A DNA stretch of 64,000 nt from an uncultured Eggerthella sp. (GCA_937998355.1 CALLDI010000010.1:1-64000); one strand, 5' to 3'. Shown: positions 1 to 9,431, numbered from the stretch's first letter. The notes: a model not told the origin generated them from the letters alone. Made by a program: numbers and translations.

Positions 1-136
1 AAAACTGGATGCAACTGGAATGACGGGACGGCAGAACCGAAGCCATCGAGTGGGAATAAGCACGAGTGAAGTCTCATCGACAGCAGTTATTTAATCTTTG
101 AGATTAATACAATGCCTTAGTATCGAAAGGTTATAT

Positions 137-1504
137 ATGGAGCCAGTCTCAAGCTATAGGATAATGGAATCTCAATTAAATGGAATATCCAGGTGCATAG
201 ACAAGTACACTAGCCAACCATCAATAGTAAATATATGCGAAACTCAGAAGGAAGCCCTCGAAGCATCTGACCGAGAAACTCTTTTATACACCTGCAAAGA
301 AATCCTGGATTGGTATGAAAAGAATATTGCCGAAATACGCAATAACCCTTTTGTTAATGACGCGGATATCCATGAACAAAATATAGACCGACTTCGAGCA
401 ATAATAGAAGCAATTGAAAAGAACAGCGACTGGTTTGCCAAAGCCAGCAAAAAACATCCTGGTGCAGCCAACACTAAAAAAAGGATGTTGTTCATTAGTC
501 ATTCAACCTATGATTCTGAATATGTAGCATATCTAGTTGATCTCTTACGCAAGCTTGGATTTACAGAAAGTAATTTATTTTGCTCCTCGTATCCAGGGTA
601 CGGAATTCCTTTGGGGGAGAATATCTACTCCTTTTTGAAATCGTGCTTTACGGAATATGAGTTATTTGTTTTGTTCGTTATTTCAAAAGATCATTACTAT
701 ACTAGCCCAGCATCATTAAATGAAATGGGTGCCGCATGGGTACAAGGTGCAAAATCTATTCCTCTGCTTTTGCCAAGTATGACACCATCGATGCTACAAG
801 GCGTCATCTCATCAGATTCAATGGCGATTGTAATCGACTCAGATCAAGCCAAGAATCAACTAAACGCTCTCAAAAACGAATTAATTATATATTTTGGCTT
901 GAATGACATTGGCGAAAGCGCGTGGGAACGGGATCGTGATTCCTTCCTCGAAAACTGCAAGGCAATCAATCCAATTAGCCTTGATGAAATCGAAACTATA
1001 AAAAGAGCTGATGAAGATACTTATCTGGATGAATTGATTAACGATGCTGTTTCACTCGAGAGGTCATTATATCGCGCCCTTCTGAGAGCGAAACAAAACG
1101 ACAACAAACCGCTTCAAACATGGATAAAGAACGAGCTGAACGGATATGCCGAGGACGATGATATCCCCGAATATAGAAAAATAACGAGTTTAGATTTTCA
1201 ATACAGTGGACTCAACCTAAGGATGCAAGTTAATAAAGTTCCCCTTCCTGCTGGACTCATTCGAGATGAGCTTATGGATAGTCTTTCGCACATTGAATAT
1301 AGAAACGGAATCCGCGAAATAGAAACATTTTCTGAGGCTGGAGAAATAGTCTATATCGATAGAACTTTTTTAGCTGGAGAGATATCAAAGAATTCCGGAG
1401 GAGCAATTCAGTGTATATCGATTTCGCAATTACTTCCGGCATCGTTTTTCCATTCGATGACTGCAGCAATTAAAGAGCACTTGATAGAAGCGCTGATGCC
1501 CTAA
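137..1504 (+). CDS. TIR-AbiTii domain antiphage-type protein
   Basis: The 455-residue product has a helical N-terminal region (about 1-110), a TIR domain (about 116-255, opening RMLFISHSTYDSEYVAYLVD) and a C-terminal AbiTii-type domain (about 295-455, with WIKNELNGY and DIPEYRK). Glu196 in SLNEMGAAW sits where NADase-active TIR domains carry the catalytic glutamate. TIR domains in bacterial defence deplete NAD+ or make signal nucleotides; AbiTii is an abortive-infection-associated domain. Phage sensing followed by NAD+ depletion is therefore the likely role, by inference. ATG 137 is chosen because GAAAGG lies 6 bases upstream; a TTG at 98 would add 13 residues without a clear ribosome binding site. 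The gene is visibly AT-richer than the rest of the window, which suggests recent acquisition. No partner gene is adjacent, so it may act alone. Confidence 0.8.
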   Translation: MEPVSSYRIMESQLNGISRCIDKYTSQPSIVNICETQKEALEASDRETLLYTCKEILDWYEKNIAEIRNNPFVNDADIHEQNIDRLRAIIEAIEKNSDWFAKASKKHPGAANTKKRMLFISHSTYDSEYVAYLVDLLRKLGFTESNLFCSSYPGYGIPLGENIYSFLKSCFTEYELFVLFVISKDHYYTSPASLNEMGAAWVQGAKSIPLLLPSMTPSMLQGVISSDSMAIVIDSDQAKNQLNALKNELIIYFGLNDIGESAWERDRDSFLENCKAINPISLDEIETIKRADEDTYLDELINDAVSLERSLYRALLRAKQNDNKPLQTWIKNELNGYAEDDDIPEYRKITSLDFQYSGLNLRMQVNKVPLPAGLIRDELMDSLSHIEYRNGIREIETFSEAGEIVYIDRTFLAGEISKNSGGAIQCISISQLLPASFFHSMTAAIKEHLIEALMP

Positions 1505-2108
1505 GACCAATAAATATGCGCTGACTCCAAATAACGTCCATTCCTCTTGCTCTCTAACCCAATACCACCAGTAGGAACGTTTCCTCGCAAAATGCAAGAG
1601 AGAGAACTATTCGATTCTTTCAGACGCAATCGCTTGCGGTTTGATTACTGCACAACCGTTAATACAACGCTCCGACGCAAGGCGATACGCTGTTCTGTTT
1701 TCCGATGATCTGCTTGGAAATGTGCCTGCTTAGCATTGCGCCATATCTTTGCTAAAGAGCGCCGTACGCTCGTTCCTTTAAAAGACAAATCGAGGGACTG
1801 AATTGTAACGTACAAGCCTTCTGTGCAGCATGCCCTCGGCCTTTCCTTATTCGATGCACGTTCACACGGAACCGCTTAAACCTTCGCAAGAGCCGAGATA
1901 ATTTTCCGATTTCTTATACATCGGAAACCTCCATCTATGCCCTCCAAAAACAAACAGGAGATTAAACCGTTGGTCGGTACTAAATTTATCTGATTATCGC
2001 TTTGCGCGGAGTTGTGTATCCATCCATGGGACATCTTCTTGCCTTTTCCTTATGTAGAATTGATTGCACGAAAATGCGACTAATCGCATACGTGAGGAAG
2101 GTTTGCGA
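1505..2108. other. Gene-poor AT-leaning spacer
   Basis: About 600 bases separate the TIR-AbiTii gene from the next gene. No open frame with a ribosome binding site, RNA gene or strong terminator is visible. Short open stretches broken by stops could be a decayed gene, but I could not assign a family. Confidence 0.5.
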
Positions 2109-2561
2109 ATGAACTGGACAAACATTAACTCCATAAACGATGTCGACTCTCTCATGAAAACAGTCGGGCATTTTCACGACTGGTATCTAGCCGGATTCAC
2201 ATTCGATCCTTTGGCCAGGGCGGAAGATGACGACTTGAATCTCGCCAGATTCGTCATAGACATCGACTCACTCATCGTCACACTCAGATACGACAGCAAA
2301 GATAAAATGGGGCGCTGGCCGGAGCTAGAGATGAAGTTCGATGGCATTTACGTATTCAGATTCTTCGATGCGAACTGCTGCGACCCCTATTATGAGTGTA
2401 ACCTCGTAGAATCCGATAAGGGTTGGGTGTTCTGCAATGATGAAACTCTGACACAAAATGAGCTTGCTGATCCCGCGAACATCAAGGCAAGAATACTTGT
2501 AGTGAGCGACGCAATCAGCTGGCGGCCGAATCGGTCCCTTCTTGAGAAGATGAAAGACTAG
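2109..2561 (+). CDS. Hypothetical protein, possibly immunity-like
   Basis: This encodes 150 residues with no signal peptide or membrane segment; the protein is acidic. The start is set at ATG 2109, preceded by GAGGAAGG with 7 bases of spacing; an upstream in-frame TTG at 2064 lacks such a site. The N-terminal phrase GHFHDWYLAGFTFD resembles the short HD-containing opening of several small immunity-type proteins found near polymorphic toxins, but this is only a resemblance and no toxin gene is adjacent. Base composition is intermediate between the TIR gene and the GC-rich core, consistent with an accessory patch. Function is unknown. Confidence 0.65.
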   Translation: MNWTNINSINDVDSLMKTVGHFHDWYLAGFTFDPLARAEDDDLNLARFVIDIDSLIVTLRYDSKDKMGRWPELEMKFDGIYVFRFFDANCCDPYYECNLVESDKGWVFCNDETLTQNELADPANIKARILVVSDAISWRPNRSLLEKMKD

Positions 2562-2671
2562 CCGTATGTTCATTTTCAGAAGTAATGCCAGTTTAGAGTT
2601 ATTAGATCAATTTGCCACCATATATCTGAGCGAGCAAACAATGCTATAGGGCTCACGTAAAGGAGAATCAG

Positions 2672-3424
2672 ATGTTCACAATAGATATGGCTATCGCGAT
2701 GGCTGAAGTGATAGCAGAAATGAAAGACGGAGAAGTGTCATCCATCGCTCGGGTTGCGCATAACTTGTTCGGTGATGGGTACGAAAAAGTGCTGCCTGGT
2801 GATAAAGACGGATTCGGCTATGGAGGAATGTTCCTTCTTATGGATCTCACTCTCTATGAATGTGCGAAGCAAGGTGTTTATCTGGATTACAGCACTCACA
2901 ACGGCAAGAAAGAAGGACTGCCGTTCAATCTAACCTTCGTGAAGCAAACCTCCGATCAAATTGGCACGCCTGCAAATGATGTGAGTATCTGTATCCTTCA
3001 CCATCCGTTAAGAGATTGCACTCAATGGTCTGAGATGAAGCTCGAGGACTACGCGCTTGAAAGAGCGATCGTCGCATTCAACGGGAACCTGAAAAAAGCA
3101 AAGAGTAGGTACTGGGAGAACGACAACGGAAGTGGGTTTACGATCGACTGTAAGAAAGTTGGCAACGACTGCTACGTAACCGTTCTCATTGACGGTGCTT
3201 ACAAGAAACCATTCGAAGCTTTGCTTTCAGGGTTTGGCGAGCCAATAACCTACTCGCTACCTCTTTGTGACGCAATGGAAGAGTGGACGTTCATCCTCTA
3301 TAAAGATTCACTCGATCTTGATGAGGTCATGGAGGGCTTTCGTAAGGTATCAGACAGCGAATACATCAGCATCCATGACGAAGAGGAGCGCGACGAGTTT
3401 TTCTCACGTTTCCACAGTTCATAA
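2672..3424 (+). CDS. Hypothetical protein
   Basis: The product is 250 residues, soluble and acidic, with no family I recognise. AAGGAG 7 bases before ATG 2672 supports the start. The N-terminal part (MFTIDMAIAMAEVIAEMKDG) is helical; the rest alternates charged and aromatic segments and ends EERDEFFSRFHSS. It lies 110 bases after another orphan gene on the same strand and converges with yaaA, leaving only 23 bases between the two stops. Base use is less GC-rich than in yaaA and later genes, so it may share the accessory origin of its upstream neighbours. Confidence 0.65.
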   Translation: MFTIDMAIAMAEVIAEMKDGEVSSIARVAHNLFGDGYEKVLPGDKDGFGYGGMFLLMDLTLYECAKQGVYLDYSTHNGKKEGLPFNLTFVKQTSDQIGTPANDVSICILHHPLRDCTQWSEMKLEDYALERAIVAFNGNLKKAKSRYWENDNGSGFTIDCKKVGNDCYVTVLIDGAYKKPFEALLSGFGEPITYSLPLCDAMEEWTFILYKDSLDLDEVMEGFRKVSDSEYISIHDEEERDEFFSRFHSS

Positions 3425-3447
3425 ATCACTATTCAATACGACCAATA

Positions 3448-4185
3448 TCACAGTAAGAAAACGTATTCGTTGTTGGAGGATAGGCTGGGGGCGAAGCGGT
3501 GGTTGAGGGCGGTGAAGTGTTTGAGGTCCTCGAGGTCTTCTATGTGGTTCTGAGCCATGAAGCGGACCATTTCGCCGCGGGCCATCTTGGCGAGCGTTCC
3601 CTTTTGCACTACTTTGCCATCGACGATCTCACCGAATACGATCTTGAGGAACCTATCCCCTTCGCGAAGGTTGTCGCTGATGCACTTGGAATACTCCGTC
3701 GATGCCAGGTCGACCACGGTCCGATCCTGCCCCATCACCGCATCGTAGAGCGACGAACCCCAGAACTCATACAGGTTGGATGCCTTCCCCACCGCAAGCT
3801 TCGCTTGCATCTCGAGACGATAGGGCGTCACGCCATCAAACGGCCGCAACACGCCATAGAAGCCTGAAAGAATGCGCAGGTGATCCTGCAAGTAGTCATA
3901 CGCGTCGTCATCGAGCACAGCAGCGCCCATGTACTGGTACTGTATCCCCTCATACGAGAGGAGTGCCGGCACCAGATCGCGCTGCAGATCCATCACCTGA
4001 AGACGCTCGTAATTGACCTCAGCGAGCCGTTCACTGCAACCCCAAAGCTTCTTGCATTCCTCGAATGTCAGCCCACGCAGGCGGTCGAGCAGAACTTCGG
4101 TTCGCCCCAGAAAAGCTGGCAACTCCGACCATGGCAACACCGTCTTGGTCGTCATCTTCTTGGCGGGAGAGATGATGATCCTCAC
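3448..4185 (-). CDS. yaaA: Peroxide stress protein YaaA (UPF0246)
   Basis: The 245-residue product opens with MRIIISPAKKM, the hallmark of the YaaA/DUF328 family, and has the family's usual length. In Escherichia coli YaaA lowers free intracellular iron during hydrogen peroxide stress and so limits Fenton damage to DNA and proteins. Here its start codon overlaps the stop of the bcp peroxiredoxin gene by 4 bases (ATGA), so both are almost certainly translated from one message. The pairing of an iron-sparing protein with a thiol peroxidase makes a small peroxide-defence operon, which fits an anaerobe with oxygen-sensitive iron enzymes. Confidence 0.93.
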   Translation of the reverse strand: MRIIISPAKKMTTKTVLPWSELPAFLGRTEVLLDRLRGLTFEECKKLWGCSERLAEVNYERLQVMDLQRDLVPALLSYEGIQYQYMGAAVLDDDAYDYLQDHLRILSGFYGVLRPFDGVTPYRLEMQAKLAVGKASNLYEFWGSSLYDAVMGQDRTVVDLASTEYSKCISDNLREGDRFLKIVFGEIVDGKVVQKGTLAKMARGEMVRFMAQNHIEDLEDLKHFTALNHRFAPSLSSNNEYVFLL

Positions 4186-4634
4186 AACAGCTCCAGCATA
4201 TCTTCCGGATTTGACGCGGCTTTCACCTTCCCCTTCGCTGAGATGATGGTACCGTCCTCATCGATGAGATAGGTGGTGCGCACGATGCCCATGTATGTCT
4301 TTCCGTAGTTCCTCTTCTCTTGCCACGCGCCGTATTCCTCGATGACGCGATGGTCGGGATCCGAAAGCAGTGTGAACGGCAGGTTGAACTTCTCCTGAAA
4401 ACGCTTGTGGGAGGCCACCGAATCCTTGCTCACCCCCAGCACCACGGCATCCTTCTCCTGAATCTGCGGGTAGAGCTCCGCGAAACCGCAGGCCTGCTTG
4501 GTGCAGCCGGCCGTGTTGTCCTTGGGATAGAAATATAGGATGACCTTCTTGCCGCGATAATCCGAGAGCGAATGCTCCACGCCATCTTGATCGGGCAGGG
4601 TGAAATCCGGGGCTTTCGTACCGACTTCCAGCAT
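4182..4634 (-). CDS. bcp: Thioredoxin-dependent thiol peroxidase (Bcp)
   Basis: The 150-residue peroxiredoxin of the Bcp/PrxQ class reduces peroxides with electrons from thioredoxin. The peroxidatic cysteine is Cys44 and the likely resolving cysteine Cys49, in NTAGCTKQACGF, the arrangement of atypical two-Cys Bcp proteins. Length and the opening VGTKAPDFTLPDQDG match the family. It is the first gene of a two-gene operon with yaaA. GGAGGAAAC just before the ATG is the ribosome binding site. A TATAAT box on this strand at 4690-4695 could be the -10 element of its promoter. Confidence 0.95.
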   Translation of the reverse strand: MLEVGTKAPDFTLPDQDGVEHSLSDYRGKKVILYFYPKDNTAGCTKQACGFAELYPQIQEKDAVVLGVSKDSVASHKRFQEKFNLPFTLLSDPDHRVIEEYGAWQEKRNYGKTYMGIVRTTYLIDEDGTIISAKGKVKAASNPEDMLELL

Positions 4635-4689
4635 GTTTCCTCCTTGAGAACACGCTCAGGCGCGCGCTTCGGTCTTGGCTGTTGCATCC

Positions 4690-4695
4690 ATTATA
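4690..4695 (-). promoter_or_regulatory. Candidate -10 box for bcp-yaaA
   Basis: A perfect TATAAT on the minus strand ends 55 bases before the bcp start codon. No good -35 hexamer is seen 16-18 bases upstream, so this is a tentative call. Confidence 0.4.
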
Positions 4696-4699
4696 AGAG

Positions 4700-4990
4700 G
4701 AGCGACAACAGACTCGGCAGCTTGCAACCTGAATGTAATAGTGAACATCGTTCTGGCCTTCCAACTGATCGCCACACGATTTGCCTGAAAGGCTGAGTTC
4801 GCTGCAGGACGCTCGAAAAGCGCACGGCTAGGCGATCCGCCAACGCGGCTACACAATTCGACAAAAAGGCAACAAGGTTGAGAAATGGGCGTGGCGGAAA
4901 TGGGCGCAAACCTATAATCCTTGATGAAAGGTAATTTCCTGGTGTCAGATGACGCCGGGACAGGCATGAACGATCGAGGGTGACGCTCCA
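4700..4990. other. Divergent spacer between bcp and nitroreductase
   Basis: This is the rest of the 356-base gap between two divergent genes. Apart from the -10 candidate for bcp and GAGGGTGA ahead of the nitroreductase ATG, no further feature is supported. Confidence 0.5.
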
Positions 4991-5833
4991 ATGACTTCTC
5001 AAGACCACACGACGTACGAACCGAACAAAACGCAAGCGACCGTGCGTGGCGAGCTCGATGCTGCAACGCGCCAGCTCTTCACGGAGAACCCAGTCCTCTC
5101 CCAGATGAGCGAACACCGCAGCATACGCGCGTACACTGACGAGCCGATCACCGAGACCGAACTGCAAGCTATCATCGCAGCGGTGGAGGAAGGGCCCGAT
5201 TGGTGCAACTTCCAACACGTCTCGATCGTCGCCATCGATGACCCGGCGCAGCGCCAACGTGCTTACGAGCTGTGCGGCAACCAGGATCACGTGCTCGAAG
5301 CACCCGTCTTCCTCATGTTCTGCGCGGACTTCTATCGCACGTGGCTTGCATGCGACTGCGACCAAGAAGCATTCGATCAGGTGACCCGCGTGGCCGACAA
5401 CATCATCGTCGGATCGGTCGAAGTGGGCATCGCGCTCGGCTCCGCCACCGTGGCCGCCGAGGCGCTCGGCCTCGGCACCTGCTGCGTGGGCTCAGCCCGC
5501 GAACGAGAACCCGAAATGCGAGAACTTCTCCAACTTCCGCGCTACGTGTTCCCGGTCTGCGGCTTCTGCATCGGCCACGCCGCGGAAACGCCCGACCTGA
5601 AACCGCGCCTTCCCGAACGCGCCGTGTTCTTCCGTGATCACTACGATGCCGACCTAAAACCTGTGATCGAGGAGTACGACGAAGCCTATCGCCAGTATCT
5701 GGCAACCCGCTCGTCGAACCAAAAGGACGGCAGCTGGACGCAGGAAGTGGCGAGCTACTACACCATCCCCTACACCCGCTACGAAGACATCCCCGAGATG
5801 CTTCTCCACCAAGGCTTCGGGTTCGAGAAATAG
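4991..5833 (+). CDS. NfsA/FRase-type FMN nitroreductase
   Basis: The 280-residue product belongs to the flavin nitroreductase fold. HRSIRAYTDEPI (about residues 42-53) is the FMN-phosphate-binding start of the family and ALGLGTCCVGSAR (about 157-169) the second conserved block; length and the long C-terminal extension match oxygen-insensitive NfsA-like enzymes. These reduce nitro, quinone or flavin substrates with NAD(P)H. The substrate cannot be read from sequence. It is transcribed away from bcp-yaaA and is followed 138 bases later by a convergent disulfide reductase gene, so it is probably a single-gene unit in a redox-stress neighbourhood. Confidence 0.88.
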   Translation: MTSQDHTTYEPNKTQATVRGELDAATRQLFTENPVLSQMSEHRSIRAYTDEPITETELQAIIAAVEEGPDWCNFQHVSIVAIDDPAQRQRAYELCGNQDHVLEAPVFLMFCADFYRTWLACDCDQEAFDQVTRVADNIIVGSVEVGIALGSATVAAEALGLGTCCVGSAREREPEMRELLQLPRYVFPVCGFCIGHAAETPDLKPRLPERAVFFRDHYDADLKPVIEEYDEAYRQYLATRSSNQKDGSWTQEVASYYTIPYTRYEDIPEMLLHQGFGFEK

Positions 5834-5971
5834 CAGCTAACGCAAGCCGTTCGATATGATCGGCACGCTAAATCGCAGGTTACCACTATTGGCTATGAAC
5901 TAGTCCGAACTGCCCATCGGTCTGCCCCGCAGGCGAAGCGACCGACTAGCGTAGCCTTGCGCAGCTCGATC

Positions 5972-7666
5972 CTAGAGTGAAGCGCCGCAGGGTGTGGTGG
6001 ATTCGTCGAGCAGGCAGCGGTCGTTCGTGACGGTCTCGTAGTAGCGATAACCGCCGCAGAAGTTGTAGGCGGTGAAGCCGTAGCCCGCCAGGATGCGACA
6101 GGCGATATAGCTGCGCAGACCGCTTTGGCAGATCACGTAGACCGGCTTGCTCTTGTCGAGTTCGTCCAAGCGATCGCGCAGTTCATCCACAGGAATGTTC
6201 ACGAATCCATCGATATGGCCGCCGGCAAACTCCGCAGGCGTGCGCACGTCAAGCAGCGTGATGTCGCTTTCCTGCAGCAACCCCTCCAGGTCGTCCAGAT
6301 ACCACTGCTTGAGGATACCGCGATCGATATTCTCGATCATGAAGCCCGCCATGTTGACCGGATCCTTCGCCGACGAATACGGCGGCGCATACGCCAGATC
6401 GAGCTGCTGCAGCTCGGTCGCCTTCATGCCGCACTGGATGGCCGTCGCTAACACGTCGATTCGCTTATCGACGCCATCGTAGCCCACGATCTGTCCACCG
6501 ATCAGGCGATACGTACCGCGTTCGAAGATGACCTTCATGATCATCGACTTGCCACCCGGATAATACCCCGCGTGATTCATGGGCGAGAGAATGACCTTGT
6601 CAACATCGAGCCCCGCCTTGCGTGCGTTGGTCTCGTTGACGCCGGTGTTCGCCGCCGTGAGGTCGAACACCTTGATGACGCTGCTGCCGAGCGAGCCCAG
6701 ATAGCGACTATCGCCGCCACAGATGTTGTCGGCCGCGATCCTGCCCTGGCGGTTCGCCGGCCCTGCCAGCGAGATGAGACTATCGAGCCCGGTCACACGG
6801 TGCTTCACCTGTACCGCGTCGCCCACCGCGTACACGTCGGGCGCGGAAGTTTCCATGCGCTCGTTCACGATGATGCTGTCCTTGATGCCCAGCTCCAGCC
6901 CCGCCGCCTTCGCGAGCGGCGTGTCAGGCGTGACGCCGATGGCGAGCACTACCAGGTCGGCCTGTAGCGCGGGCTCATCCTTCAAGAGCACGCGCACCCC
7001 ACCGTCGATCTCCTCGAAGCCTTCCACGGTGTGACCGAGCGCCAGACCGATGCCATGCTTGCGCACCTCGGCATGGATGAACGCCGCCATGTCGGGATCG
7101 AAGGGGTTCATCAGCTGCTTGGGGCGCTGCACGATGGTGACCTCGATGCCCAGCTCGCGCATATTCTCGGCGAGCTCGAGGCCGATGAAGCCGCCGCCCG
7201 CGATCACGACCGAGCGCGGCTGATGCGCATCGATGTAGCCCTTCAAGCGGAACGTGTCTTCCACGGTTCGCAGCGTGAACACATGCTCGAGCCCCACGCC
7301 CGGCACCTTCGGCTGCGTCGGCTTCGCGCCTGGTGAGAGCAGCAGTTTGTCGTAGTGCTCCTCGAATTGCTCGCCCGTCTCCAGGTTCTTCACCGTGACG
7401 GTCTTGCGATCGGGGTGGATGCTCGTGACCTCGTGATGCACCTTCATGTCGATGCGGAAGCGCGAGAAGAAGCTCTCCGGTGTCTGCAGCGTGAGCGCCT
7501 CGGGCTCGGTGATGACGCCGCCGATGAAGTACGGCAGGCCACAATTGGCATACGAGATGTAGCCCGATCGCTCGAACACCACGATCTCCGCCTGCTCGTC
7601 CAACCTGCGAATACGCGCTGCCGCGGTAGCTCCGCCCGCAACGCCGCCTACGATGATGACCTTCAT
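5972..7666 (-). CDS. CoA-disulfide reductase with C-terminal rhodanese domain
   Basis: The 564-residue flavoprotein has an FAD Rossmann motif at the N-terminus (GGVAGGATAAARIRRLDE), the single redox cysteine Cys42 in SYANCGLPYFIGG, an NAD(P)H-binding segment (VIAGGGFIGLELAENM, about 155-170) and a C-terminal rhodanese domain with Cys513 in VICQSGLRS. This is the CoADR-RHD architecture. Such enzymes reduce CoA disulfide, CoA persulfide or polysulfide with NAD(P)H. The gene overlaps the end of the upstream small rhodanese (TAATG junction), so both are one operon and probably act together on protein or CoA persulfides. Confidence 0.92.
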   Translation of the reverse strand: MKVIIVGGVAGGATAAARIRRLDEQAEIVVFERSGYISYANCGLPYFIGGVITEPEALTLQTPESFFSRFRIDMKVHHEVTSIHPDRKTVTVKNLETGEQFEEHYDKLLLSPGAKPTQPKVPGVGLEHVFTLRTVEDTFRLKGYIDAHQPRSVVIAGGGFIGLELAENMRELGIEVTIVQRPKQLMNPFDPDMAAFIHAEVRKHGIGLALGHTVEGFEEIDGGVRVLLKDEPALQADLVVLAIGVTPDTPLAKAAGLELGIKDSIIVNERMETSAPDVYAVGDAVQVKHRVTGLDSLISLAGPANRQGRIAADNICGGDSRYLGSLGSSVIKVFDLTAANTGVNETNARKAGLDVDKVILSPMNHAGYYPGGKSMIMKVIFERGTYRLIGGQIVGYDGVDKRIDVLATAIQCGMKATELQQLDLAYAPPYSSAKDPVNMAGFMIENIDRGILKQWYLDDLEGLLQESDITLLDVRTPAEFAGGHIDGFVNIPVDELRDRLDELDKSKPVYVICQSGLRSYIACRILAGYGFTAYNFCGGYRYYETVTNDRCLLDESTTPCGASL

Positions 7667-7986
7667 TACGATTCCACCTTCCCAGTATAGCTAGCGATGC
7701 CGCCGATGTTCTTCACGTGCTCATACCCCGCGCGCTGCAGCTGATCGACCGCCTGAGCACTGCGGGCACCGCTGTGGCAATACACGAACAGCGGCGTTTC
7801 CTTGTTCGGCGCCACGGTGGCGATGCGACCGAGATCTTGCAGAGGAACGTTCACGCTGCCAGGGATGTGCCCCTGCGCGGATTCCTGCGGCGTGCGCACA
7901 TCGACCAGCACCGCGCCTTCGGTCTCGTGATATTCATCCAGGCCCTCATCGATGCTGGGGCCACGCAAGAAGTCGAACAAACCCAT
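7666..7986 (-). CDS. Single-domain rhodanese-like sulfurtransferase
   Basis: The 106-residue protein is one rhodanese domain, with active-site Cys70 in FVYCHSGARS and the family phrase VDVRTPQESAQGHIPGSVNVP (about 28-48). Single-domain rhodaneses carry a persulfide on the cysteine and hand it to acceptors. It precedes the CoA-disulfide reductase gene with a one-base overlap of stop and start, which suggests it delivers persulfide sulfur to the reductase or shares a sulfur-cycling role with its C-terminal rhodanese domain. Confidence 0.9.
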   Translation of the reverse strand: MGLFDFLRGPSIDEGLDEYHETEGAVLVDVRTPQESAQGHIPGSVNVPLQDLGRIATVAPNKETPLFVYCHSGARSAQAVDQLQRAGYEHVKNIGGIASYTGKVES

Positions 7987-8074
7987 GGGCGTTCCTCGCT
8001 TTCGTTCAAAACGTCATTCTCTCGTTCACTATTCTAAGGGTTTTTAGGAGGTTTTCAGGAGGCGATGCGCGCTC

Positions 8075-9319
8075 CTACCATCTGCTCTTCAGGACGAGGG
8101 CGGCGAACGCCCAGATGAGCGACATGCCCGCCGCGATGCCGAGCACAGCGATGAGCGTCATGACCGCGAAATTCTGAAAGAGCGCCCAGCTGCCTGCCGC
8201 AGCGCACGCCATGGTGAAATAGAGCAGGCGACCTGGGATGAGCGTGATGACCGCCACGTAGAAGAAGATGGACGCCGGCACCCTGAACCAGATGCCCATG
8301 CCGACCGAGAAGATCGCACCCACGACGGACGCGATGAACGTGGAGAGGAACGGCGTGCCGGGGACCAGCGCGTTCACCGCTAGATAGATGACCCACACGC
8401 CCAGTCCACCGATGGCGAGCGCCGGGATCTCGCGCTTCTTCACGTTGTAGAACATGGCGAACCCGAGCGTCGCCACCAGCGCGGCGACCAGCTGCACGGG
8501 CAGCGACATTTGCAGCGTGTCGGGCGTGTCCACCATGCCCGCCGAGAGCAACCACAGCGCAGCGATATAGCCCACCGCCAGCACCGTCGACGCGATGAGC
8601 GCCTGCACCAGCCCTACGATGCCCGTGATCACATCGCCCGAGAGCATGTCGCGCGCGGAGTTCGTGAGCGCGATGCCGGGGATGAGGATCATGATGGTGC
8701 CCACGATGGTCATGCCCATGTTCAGTTCCGGCACCACCTTCGCCACCCCCGCGATGCCGAGGCCGGAGACGAACGCCGCCAGGAACAGAAAGACGTTCTC
8801 GTTCACCAGATGTGGCTTGATGTATTCGAGCATGAGGCAGATGATGACCGCGAACAGGGCAGACACGACACCATCGAGCAACGTGCCGCCGAAGAACACG
8901 GCGAACCCCGCGGTGGAGAGCACCGCGCCCACGTAGAGCATGAAGTTCGGCAGCGGACGCTTCGTTACCGCGTCGCGCCGGCGTTGCATCTCCGGCGCGC
9001 TCAACTTGCCCGCGCAGTATTCGACGCTCAGCTGGTGGAGGTCTTCGAGCTTCTCGAAATCGGTGTTCACCCCGCGCGCGAACCGGCGGTTCTCGCTGTA
9101 GACACGGCCGTCGGGCGTGGTCATGGACGCGATGATGAGCGACGAGAGCGCGAAGATGTCCGCCTTTTCAGCGCCGGCGGCGAACACCATCTTCTGCACC
9201 TCTTCTTCGACGAGGCTCACGTCGGCGCCGGCCGCGAGCATGCTCTCGCCCACGTCCAGGATGGTGGAGAGCGTCTCTTCGTAGTGCGTCGGGTTCATCT
9301 GTTTCGTCGAGAGTTCCAT
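8075..9319 (-). CDS. ThrE-type threonine/serine exporter family protein
   Basis: The 414-residue product has a soluble N-terminal DUF1212-type part (about 1-125, with AAGADVSLVEEEVQKM) followed by about ten hydrophobic segments, the single-chain ThrE architecture in which the DUF1212 and DUF3815 halves are fused. In Corynebacterium ThrE exports threonine and serine. The start at ATG 9319 gives the normal family beginning; GAAGG lies only one base upstream, so the true start could differ slightly. An open frame continues upstream to 9889 but runs antisense through the GH3 gene and is not believed. It is divergent from the GH3 lipoprotein gene. Confidence 0.85.
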   Translation of the reverse strand: MELSTKQMNPTHYEETLSTILDVGESMLAAGADVSLVEEEVQKMVFAAGAEKADIFALSSLIIASMTTPDGRVYSENRRFARGVNTDFEKLEDLHQLSVEYCAGKLSAPEMQRRRDAVTKRPLPNFMLYVGAVLSTAGFAVFFGGTLLDGVVSALFAVIICLMLEYIKPHLVNENVFLFLAAFVSGLGIAGVAKVVPELNMGMTIVGTIMILIPGIALTNSARDMLSGDVITGIVGLVQALIASTVLAVGYIAALWLLSAGMVDTPDTLQMSLPVQLVAALVATLGFAMFYNVKKREIPALAIGGLGVWVIYLAVNALVPGTPFLSTFIASVVGAIFSVGMGIWFRVPASIFFYVAVITLIPGRLLYFTMACAAAGSWALFQNFAVMTLIAVLGIAAGMSLIWAFAALVLKSRW

Positions 9320-9431
9320 ACCTTCGATTTTCGCGCAGAAGGCCACAGGAGGGGCGGCTGATGCGAAACTGGTACGATTTCGTTGTCGTTTCCGCGCGAA
9401 TTCCTGCGGCGAACATGGTACGGTAGAGCGC

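Noticed and set aside
1..69. An open frame from the window edge to a TGA at 67-69
   Set aside because: Only 22 codons are visible with no family match, so it cannot be told from chance.
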